Source: Polyangium sp. 15x6 (lineage in GTDB: Bacteria; Myxococcota_A; Polyangia; Polyangiales; Polyangiaceae). From it: a stretch of 64,000 bases of DNA. Made by a program: the position numbers and the translations under genes. The stretch covers positions 40,898 through 104,897 of the forward strand of contig NZ_JASBQE010000041.1 in assembly GCF_029960785.1 (NCBI RefSeq), written 5' to 3'. This document shows positions 27,689-34,118 of the stretch, piece after piece; the first letter of the stretch is position 1; every line of letters begins with the position of its first letter. The notes beneath the pieces are model-generated. The model saw only the letters and a list, made by a program, of their open reading frames with translations. It did no database searches and was not told the DNA's origin.

Positions 27689-27985
27689 ATGGCGAACAAC
27701 GGAACAGGTGGGCTGCCGAGCTTCTCCCGCAAGCCGGGTGGCATGCTCTCCAAGACGGAGAGCGAGGTCGGCGCGAAGGCGAGCGAAGAGGCGGATCGCG
27801 CAGGCGTGATCGGCGACGACGCGGGCGGCGTGATCCCGGCGCAGCATTGCTCGCACGGGTCGCACGGGTCGCACGGGTCGCACGGGTCGCACGGCAGCCA
27901 CGGCAGCCACGGCTCGCACGGCAGCCACGGCTCGCATGGCAGCCACGGCAGCCACGGGTCGCACGGCTCGCACGGCAGCTGGTAG
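27689..27985 (+). CDS. hxsA: His-Xaa-Ser repeat precursor peptide (HxsA-like)
   Basis: 98 residues from the ATG at 27689, preceded by GGGAGG; the long upstream extension lies inside hxsB and is not used. Residues 1-50 form a polar leader (LPSFSRKPGGMLSKTESE...), then AQHC, then fourteen Ser-His-Gly triplets and a final Ser-Trp. The His-x-Ser periodicity is the hallmark of HxsA substrates, though here every repeat has Gly between His and Ser. It is the probable substrate of HxsB. Whether it is exported or cleaved is not visible; there is no signal peptide. Confidence 0.85.
   Translation: MANNGTGGLPSFSRKPGGMLSKTESEVGAKASEEADRAGVIGDDAGGVIPAQHCSHGSHGSHGSHGSHGSHGSHGSHGSHGSHGSHGSHGSHGSHGSW
27851..27976 (+). 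repeat. Fourteen 9-bp coding repeats (Ser-His-Gly)
   Basis: Fourteen tandem 9-nt units encode SHG. Ser codons alternate between TCG and AGC, Gly between GGG and GGC, and one His is CAT, so the array is not a pure slippage product and the amino-acid pattern appears maintained by selection. Confidence 0.9.
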
Positions 27986-28148
27986 ACCGTCCCCCGGCGC
28001 GCCCACAGTCTCGGATACCCCTCGCCTGGCGGGCGAAACGGCCCCGTTCGTCCGCCTTGATCCCTTGTCCTCACCCGTTTCCGGCCTGCTCGGACCGACC
28101 TCTTGCGGAGGCTCTGGATCCAAAGGGACGGAGGCGCATTTGATCAGC

Positions 28149-28176
28149 TTGCGGAACGGACGCGCGTCCGTATACT
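28149..28176 (+). promoter_or_regulatory. Sigma-70-type promoter of rplU-rpmA
   Basis: TTGCGG (28149-28154) and TATACT (28171-28176) are 16 nt apart, a good housekeeping-type match about 70 nt upstream of the rplU start. The spacer contains the palindrome GGACGCGCGTCC, which could be an operator. Confidence 0.6.
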
Positions 28177-28243
28177 TCCGCTCCCTTGTTTCCCGGCGGA
28201 GTGCGTCGGTGAAGCAACTGTCGTAGGGCTCGAGGGCACGAAC

Positions 28244-28552
28244 ATGTACGCGGTCATCAAGACGGGCGGCAAGCAGTACAGGGTCAGCGAAGGCCAGGTG
28301 CTGCGCGTCGAGAAGCTGAGCGGCAACGCCGGCGACACGGTTACGTTCAAGGAAGTCCTGCTCGTCGGCGGCGAGGCCACCAAGATCGGCCAGCCGCTCG
28401 TTGCGGGTGCAAAGGTCGAGGCGCAGATCAAGGCGCAGGATCGCGGCAAGAAGGTCGTGATCTTCAAGTTCCGGCGCCGGAAGAACTACCGCCGCAAGAC
28501 CGGGCATCGGCAGCCGTACACCGAGCTCAAGATCACCGGCATCAGCGCCTAG
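28244..28552 (+). CDS. rplU: 50S ribosomal protein L21
   Basis: 102 residues starting [14 protein letters not shown], with the characteristic [16 protein letters not shown] segment and end ITGI. It binds 23S rRNA in the large subunit. The ATG at 28244 matches the conserved L21 N-terminus; in-frame sequence further upstream is not L21. It is followed 11 nt later by rpmA, the conserved bacterial order. Confidence 0.97.
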   Translation: MYAVIKTGGKQYRVSEGQVLRVEKLSGNAGDTVTFKEVLLVGGEATKIGQPLVAGAKVEAQIKAQDRGKKVVIFKFRRRKNYRRKTGHRQPYTELKITGISA

Positions 28553-28563
28553 GAGAAACCGGC

Positions 28564-28818
28564 ATGGCTCATAAAAAAGGCGGCGGCTCGTCCCGGAACG
28601 GTCGCGATTCGAGCGCGCAAAAGCGCGGCGTGAAGGTGTACGCGGGGACCGCGGTCCCGGCGGGCAGCATCCTCGTGCGGCAGGTGGGTTCGTCGATCCA
28701 CGCTGGCAAGAACGTCGGCACGGGCAAGGACTTCACCCTCTTCGCCCTCGTGGAGGGCGTCGTGAAGTACGAGTGGAAGTCGAACACGAAGAAGCAGGTC
28801 TCGGTCTATCCGGCCTGA
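28564..28818 (+). CDS. rpmA: 50S ribosomal protein L27
   Basis: 84 residues starting [16 protein letters not shown], with the usual basic N-terminal extension that reaches the peptidyl-transferase centre and [11 protein letters not shown] in the body. It is co-transcribed with rplU. The usual third gene obgE does not follow; a hairpin terminator and a HAD phosphatase do. Confidence 0.97.
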   Translation: MAHKKGGGSSRNGRDSSAQKRGVKVYAGTAVPAGSILVRQVGSSIHAGKNVGTGKDFTLFALVEGVVKYEWKSNTKKQVSVYPA

Positions 28819-28846
28819 ATCTGCGGCGTTCGTGATCGAGACGAGC

Positions 28847-28883
28847 CGGGCGATACGACGGGAAAAACCCCGTCGATCGCCCG
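28847..28883 (+). terminator. Hairpin terminator after rpmA
   Basis: The arm at 28847-28862 pairs with 28868-28883 across an AAAAA loop with one bulged base, about 15 bp. It begins 28 nt after the rpmA stop. The downstream T-run is short. Confidence 0.6.
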
Positions 28884-28940
28884 TCGTCCATTTGGGGTCC
28901 AACCATCAAGCGCGCTGAGCGGCGAGGACAAACGGCGGCG

Positions 28941-29777
28941 ATGACGTACAAGCTCCTGGCCCTCGACCTCGACGGCACCCTGCTCCGTCACGACGGCTCC
29001 TTGAACGAGCGCGATCGCTGGGCGATCGAGCGCCTGCAGAGCGGCGGCGTGGCCGTGACGATCTGCACGGGCCGGCTCTACTCGGGCTCGCGCGAGGCCG
29101 CCGCGGCGGCACGCATCCAGGGGCCGATCGCCTGCGTGGACGGGAGCCACATCGTCGACGCGCGGGATGATCGCGAGCACTACCACGCCTCGCTCGCAGG
29201 CGATCACGCCGTGCAGCTTCGGCGCGTGCTCGAGCGGCACGGCACGGCGAGCTTCGTGTTCGCGCACGACAGCATCGTGCACGACGCCGCAGGCGCGCCG
29301 TGGAGCAGCTACGTGCGCACGTGGTCGCCGCGGGTGACGGTCGTCGAGCGCGTCACGTCGCACCCGTACTGGGAGCATGAGCGGGGGCTTCTCGCGGTGG
29401 TGGCGATCGGCCCGAAGGAGAGCGTGCACGCGGCCGCGGAGGAGCTCGAAGGCGAGCTCGGCGGTGCGGCGTTCGTCATCCGGTTCGCGGTGACGCGCGG
29501 GGCCGATACACACGCGATGGTGGTGCGCGCGGCCGGGCCCACGAAGGGCACGGCGATCGCGTGGCTCGCGGACTATCACGGCTGCACGGTGGAAGAGGTC
29601 GTCGCCGTGGGCGACTGGCTCAACGACGTGCCGATGTTCGAGGTCGCGGGGCGATCGTTCGCGATGGGCAGCGCGCCCTTGCACGTGAAGGAGCGCGCGA
29701 CCGAAGAGCTCTCCGCGTGGAGCGCGGAAGATGCGGGCGTCGCCGAGGCGATCGAGCGGGCCTGGGGGACGTTATGA
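28941..29777 (+). CDS. Cof-type HAD-superfamily phosphatase
   Basis: 278 residues. Motif I is D9-x-D11 (LDLDGTLL), motif II lies in TICTGR, motif III includes the KGTAIAWL lysine, and motif IV is GDWLNDVPMF, all as in the Cof/YidA subgroup that dephosphorylates sugar phosphates or flavin nucleotides. Substrate cannot be told from sequence. Its last 6 nt overlap the 3' end of the response-regulator gene on the opposite strand. Confidence 0.9.
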   Translation: MTYKLLALDLDGTLLRHDGSLNERDRWAIERLQSGGVAVTICTGRLYSGSREAAAAARIQGPIACVDGSHIVDARDDREHYHASLAGDHAVQLRRVLERHGTASFVFAHDSIVHDAAGAPWSSYVRTWSPRVTVVERVTSHPYWEHERGLLAVVAIGPKESVHAAAEELEGELGGAAFVIRFAVTRGADTHAMVVRAAGPTKGTAIAWLADYHGCTVEEVVAVGDWLNDVPMFEVAGRSFAMGSAPLHVKERATEELSAWSAEDAGVAEAIERAWGTL

Positions 29778-30251
29778 CGAGCTCTTCGACGAGGGCACGC
29801 CGGAGATAGGCGCGCTCGGCACGCCCCTGTGCGAGGGGGGCGCGAAGCCGCGATAGAAGAGCCGTTCGACCTCGCCGATGAGGTCGCGCATGCCGATGGG
29901 CTTGGCGAGGAACCCTTCGGCGCCGGCCTGCGCGGCCTCGGCGCGCGCGCCGCGTTTGCCCGAGATCACGAGGAAACGGCAGTCGTAGCCGCGCGAGCGT
30001 GCGGCCTCGATGAAGTCCGTGCCGCTCATCTCGGGCATGCGCTGGTCGACGACGACGACGTCGACGCGGTCGAGCCGCTCGAGGGCTTTTGCGGGGGACA
30101 TCGTCTCGCGCACCTCACACCCCTCGGCCTCCAGGCACATTCCCAGGAGCCTCAAGATGTCGGGGTCGTCATCGACCACGAGCACGACCGGGGGACGGGG
30201 TCGCCACGTGCGCACGATCCGGAGATTACCCGGGTTTCTGCCTGCTTCCAA
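29772..30251 (-). CDS. Single-domain response regulator
   Basis: 159 residues. The receiver (about 22-138) has acid pocket D27/D28/D29, phospho-acceptor D69 (VVVVDQRMP), Ser in LVISGK and Lys in FLAKP. There is no output domain, only a short Ser/Pro-rich tail. Like other stand-alone receivers it probably passes a phosphate or docks on a partner; no kinase gene is adjacent. The start is uncertain: the ATG at 30251 has no good ribosome binding site and a GTG at residue 13 is possible. Confidence 0.88.
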   Translation of the reverse strand: MEAGRNPGNLRIVRTWRPRPPVVLVVDDDPDILRLLGMCLEAEGCEVRETMSPAKALERLDRVDVVVVDQRMPEMSGTDFIEAARSRGYDCRFLVISGKRGARAEAAQAGAEGFLAKPIGMRDLIGEVERLFYRGFAPPSHRGVPSAPISGVPSSKSSS

Positions 30252-30340
30252 ATGTGAAAGACGGGCGGCACGAAAATGCCGAGTGGACGGATCGTGCTCC
30301 GTCCGCGGCCGTCGATGCGAGATGTTCAGGGGGGTTTGCC

Positions 30341-30371
30341 CGGGGGCTCGACGCGTGATGCGGAGCCCCCG
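30341..30371 (-). terminator. Hairpin downstream of the TPR gene
   Basis: CGGGGGCTC (30341-30349) pairs with GAGCCCCCG (30363-30371) across a 13-nt loop, 22 nt beyond the stop of the TPR gene on the minus strand. No T-tract. Confidence 0.4.
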
Positions 30372-30392
30372 AGCGCGGGGAGTGTGGCGCTG

Positions 30393-31523
30393 TTACTTGC
30401 GCGGCTGGCCGGCGGCGGCGAGCTGCTGCTGCTGCTGCTGCAGGAACTGCGCGACGAGGCGCGAGCGCTCGATGGCGAACTGCTTGACTTCCTTGTTGGG
30501 CGAACCCGCGAGGGCGTTCAAGAGCTTCGTGACCTTCTCGATCTGGCGCGACTGGAAGAGGGCCTCGAAGTAGTTGTTCGCGATGCGCACGTCGCGGCTC
30601 ATCTTCGCCTCGTGCGGCTGGAGGAGCCGGATGACGGCCTCGAGGTCGCCCTTCTGGCCGTAGAGCGCCGAGAGGCAGAGGAGCGCGAGCGGATCGTCGG
30701 GCGCGATCTCGACGCCCTTCTTGGCGTAGGTGACGGCGCGATCACGCGTCGCATCGTCGTTCGCGAAGAAGCCCTGGAGCGCGATGTACGGCGCGGCGCT
30801 CTTCTTGTCGGCGGCCATCTTCTCGATCTCGGCGATCGCCTTGTCCTCGCCGTCGTGCTGCTTGAGGTACTGGTAGAGGTAGGCCCACGCGTCGATGCAG
30901 CCGATGCTGATGCCGATCGCCTTGTCGACGAACTCGCGCTCTTTGTCGGTCTCCTTCTTCTGCTGGTAGACCTTGGCGAGGTGCAGCGAGGGGTAGGGGT
31001 TGTCCTTGAGGAGGTTCTGGGCGCCCTTCAGCGTGCCCTCGGCCTTGTCGAACTTCTCCTGCTGGAGCTGCGCGATGCCGAGCGCGAGCCAGTCGTCACC
31101 CGTGCCGCCCTTCGCCACGACCTTCGAGAGGACCTGCTCGGCGCGCTGCAGGCGGTTGTACTTGAGGAGCTCCTGCGCGTAGATGCGCGCGCGGTTGAGG
31201 TCGTCGGGCTGCTCCTGCCAGTGCTTCTCCAGGCCGGCGAGCAGGTCTTCGAGGCCGATCGCGATCGGGCGGCCCTGGTCGTCCTGCACCTGCACCGCGG
31301 GGCCGTTGAAGCCGAGCAGCTTCCACATCTGCTCGGGGGTCACGAGCGACGGGCCCTTGTCGAGCATCTCCTTGGTCTCGTCGTCGACCTTCGACAGGGG
31401 AATCACGATGAGAGCGTTGCCAGGCACTCCGTTGGGAAATGCGCTGACGGGCGCCATGATGGCCGCGCCGCCCGTGATCTGAAGTCCCGCCGCCACTCCA
31501 CCCTGCTGTCCGTTCTGCGCCAT
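30393..31523 (-). CDS. Cytoplasmic TPR-repeat protein
   Basis: 376 residues without signal peptide or membrane helix. A Gly-rich N-terminus (about 1-30) is followed by a region with LVTPEQMWKLLGFNGPAV and then, from about 100, several tetratricopeptide-like helical repeats to near the end, closing with a run of Gln residues. TPR arrays are protein-binding scaffolds. The gene stands alone with more than 100 nt on each side. Partner unknown. Confidence 0.75.
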   Translation of the reverse strand: MAQNGQQGGVAAGLQITGGAAIMAPVSAFPNGVPGNALIVIPLSKVDDETKEMLDKGPSLVTPEQMWKLLGFNGPAVQVQDDQGRPIAIGLEDLLAGLEKHWQEQPDDLNRARIYAQELLKYNRLQRAEQVLSKVVAKGGTGDDWLALGIAQLQQEKFDKAEGTLKGAQNLLKDNPYPSLHLAKVYQQKKETDKEREFVDKAIGISIGCIDAWAYLYQYLKQHDGEDKAIAEIEKMAADKKSAAPYIALQGFFANDDATRDRAVTYAKKGVEIAPDDPLALLCLSALYGQKGDLEAVIRLLQPHEAKMSRDVRIANNYFEALFQSRQIEKVTKLLNALAGSPNKEVKQFAIERSRLVAQFLQQQQQQLAAAGQPRK

Positions 31524-31711
31524 GGTCGCTCCACCCGGGAAACGCGGAGCGCGCCTTGCGCCCGCGGTCGCCGCTCGACGGCGCTGTGGCGCGCATCGAA
31601 CGGGAAGGAAAATGCCGTTGTTACGAGGGGCGGGCAGGCTAGCAGGATGCCCCCATCAGAGCAACGGCCGCCGCGGATCCGAGGCGTTTCGCTCACCTCG
31701 GTACCGACAAG

Positions 31712-34036
31712 TCAGCCGCGGCGGAGTCGATACGAAAGGCCCGTCTGCCGCTCCTCACGCCGCGTCTCGGAGAGCGCGAGGCTGAGCGCTCGCCCGTCCG
31801 TGACGAGCACGACGAGCCGCTTTCCGCGCGTGACGGCCGTGTAGAGCAGGTTCCGCGAGAGCATCACGAAATGCTGCGAAAGCAGCGTGATCACCACGGC
31901 CGGGTACTCGCTGCCCTGGCTCTTGTGGATGCTCGTCGCGTAGGCGAGCACGAGCTCCTCGAGGTCGTTCTCTTCGTAGGCGACGTCCCGGCCGTCGAAC
32001 GTGACCGTGAGCGTTCCGGCCTCGGCGTCGATCGCGCGGACGAGGCCGACGTCGCCGTTGTAGACCTCGCGGTCGTAGTCGTTCTTGAGCTGCATGACCT
32101 TGTCACCGAGGCGGAAGAGCTTGCCGCCGCGCGTGACCGAAGGACCGTCGGGGTTGAGCGTCCGCTGCAGCGTCTCGTTCAGCGTGATCGTGCCGACGGG
32201 GCCCTTGTTCATCGGCGAGAGGACCTGCACGTCGCGCACGGGATGCAGGCCGAAGCCGCGCGGGATGCGCTCGGTGACGAGCTCGTGGATCGTGGCGGCG
32301 GCTTCCTCGGGGTTATTTCGTTGGAAGACAAAGAATTCGCCGCGCTTGTCGGTCGCGCCCTCGGGTTTTTCGCCGTCGTGGATGCGGTGCGCGTTCTGCA
32401 CGATGAGGCTGCCCTCGGCCTGGCGGAAGATCTGCGAGAGGCGCACCGTGGGGATCGCGCCCGAGGCGATGACGTCGCGCAGGACCGCGCCGGGGCCGAC
32501 GGACGGGAGCTGATCGACGTCTCCGACGAGCACGAGCCGTGCCCCGTCGGAGACGGCTTGCGTGAGCGCGTCGCAGAGCGGCAGGTCGATCATCGAGGCC
32601 TCGTCCACGATGAGCACGTCGGCCTCGATCGTGCGGCCTTTCTTGCGGAGGAACCCGCGCTCCTTCGGGTCGAACTCGAGCATGCGGTGGAGCGTCACGG
32701 CCTCGCGCCCCGTGGCCTCGCTCATGCGTTTGGCGGCGCGGCCCGTGGGCGCGGCGAGGCGCACCGTGTGGCCCGCGAGGTCGAAGAGCGAGAGGATCGC
32801 CCGGACGATCGTGGTTTTTCCGACGCCGGGGCCGCCCGTGATAACGAGGATCTTGTTGCGGGCGGCTTGCTCGATCGCGTCGCGCTGCGCGGGCGCGAGG
32901 GCGACACGCGTGCGGGCCTCGAAGCTCTCGATCGCGGCCTTGGCCACGGCCTCCGCCGATTCGCCGCGGCGGCCCGAGAGGGGACGGCCGGTCGCGCGGA
33001 GGAGCGCGAGGAGGCGCTCGGCGAGGCGTGATTCGGCTTCGTAGAGCGAGGATTCGTAGACGGCGACCTCGCCCGAGGGGAGCGTCTCGACGCGCGTGCG
33101 GCCTGACGACGCGAGCACGTCGATGGCGCGGTCCACGCCTTGCTCCTCGCGTTCGAGCATGAGCGCGGTGGCCGAGACGAGCGCGTTTCGCTCGGCATAC
33201 ACGTGCCCCTTGGCCGCGAGGTCGCTCAGCATCTGCATCACGCCGGCCTGCGCGCGCTCGGGTGCGTCCAGGGAAACTCCGATGGCACGCGCGATCTGAT
33301 CGGCCGTCTTGAACCCGACGCCCCACACTTCGAGCGCGAGCCGGTAGGGCGCGCGCTTGACGATCTCGATCGCGGAGGCGCCGAAGCGCTTGTAGATGCG
33401 CGTCGCCAGCGCGGTCGAGGCGCCGTACTGCTGGAGGAAGATCATGATGTCGCGGATGACGCGCTGCGACGCCCAGGCCTTGGCCACGGCCTCGGCGCGT
33501 CGCGCTCCGAGCCCCGGTACCTCGCCGAGACGCTCGGGCTCCTCGTCGAGCACGCGCAGCGCGTCCTCGCCGAACGTCTCGACGATCCGCTTGGCGAACA
33601 CGGGCCCGACCCCGTGGACCATGCCCGAGCCGAGGTACTTCTCGAGGCCCTGCAAGGTCGCGGGCGCAATCTCGAGCAGCGTTTCGACGCGGAGCTGGTC
33701 GCCGTGGCGACCATCACGTTCGTAGCGGCCTGTGGCTCGGACACGTGTGCCGGGGGCGACGGGCTGGAAGCGGCCGACCCAGGGGAGAGGGGCCTCGTGG
33801 CCGTCGATCGCGACCTTCACGACCCGGAAGCCCGTTTGCTCGTTTTCGTAGGTGACACGCACGACCTCGCCTTCGAGGGTCATGGTGCCGTCCTTCGAGG
33901 GAGCGGCCTTTTGCGCGGCGAAGAGCGCGTGCTGCGCGGGGCCCTGGGGCCCGGATCGCGGGCGTGACGCGGCCCCGGCCGGGCCTTTCGGGCCCGTACC
34001 CCCGGCGAGCAGAGGCGTGCGTCCGCGGCGGTTCAT
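31712..34036 (-). CDS. recD2: RecD2-type ATP-dependent DNA helicase
   Basis: 774 residues. The N-terminal region (about 50-130) is an OB-like domain, followed by helix-hairpin-helix segments (including VPGLGARRAEAVAKA) and then the superfamily 1B helicase core: Walker A GGPGVGKTT, Walker B VDEASMIDL, GDVDQLPSVGPG and the C-terminal TSIHKSQGSEYPAVV. This is the RecD2 layout, a 5'-3' helicase acting outside RecBCD in DNA repair. The first 45 or so residues are Gly/Pro-rich and not typical, so a shorter start such as the Met at TMTLEGEVV is possible. Confidence 0.93.
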   Translation of the reverse strand: MNRRGRTPLLAGGTGPKGPAGAASRPRSGPQGPAQHALFAAQKAAPSKDGTMTLEGEVVRVTYENEQTGFRVVKVAIDGHEAPLPWVGRFQPVAPGTRVRATGRYERDGRHGDQLRVETLLEIAPATLQGLEKYLGSGMVHGVGPVFAKRIVETFGEDALRVLDEEPERLGEVPGLGARRAEAVAKAWASQRVIRDIMIFLQQYGASTALATRIYKRFGASAIEIVKRAPYRLALEVWGVGFKTADQIARAIGVSLDAPERAQAGVMQMLSDLAAKGHVYAERNALVSATALMLEREEQGVDRAIDVLASSGRTRVETLPSGEVAVYESSLYEAESRLAERLLALLRATGRPLSGRRGESAEAVAKAAIESFEARTRVALAPAQRDAIEQAARNKILVITGGPGVGKTTIVRAILSLFDLAGHTVRLAAPTGRAAKRMSEATGREAVTLHRMLEFDPKERGFLRKKGRTIEADVLIVDEASMIDLPLCDALTQAVSDGARLVLVGDVDQLPSVGPGAVLRDVIASGAIPTVRLSQIFRQAEGSLIVQNAHRIHDGEKPEGATDKRGEFFVFQRNNPEEAAATIHELVTERIPRGFGLHPVRDVQVLSPMNKGPVGTITLNETLQRTLNPDGPSVTRGGKLFRLGDKVMQLKNDYDREVYNGDVGLVRAIDAEAGTLTVTFDGRDVAYEENDLEELVLAYATSIHKSQGSEYPAVVITLLSQHFVMLSRNLLYTAVTRGKRLVVLVTDGRALSLALSETRREERQTGLSYRLRRG

Positions 34037-34118
34037 GGGGCGCGGGGCGAGGCTAGCGCGGTTTTCCCGCGGCGAGGGGCTTTGCTCGGCGAGTTTGTTG
34101 GGTAAGACTCGCCGCCCG

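Noticed and set aside
27851..27976. CRISPR-like short tandem repeats
   Set aside because: The 9-bp units are contiguous without spacers and encode Ser-His-Gly in frame; they are a coding repeat.
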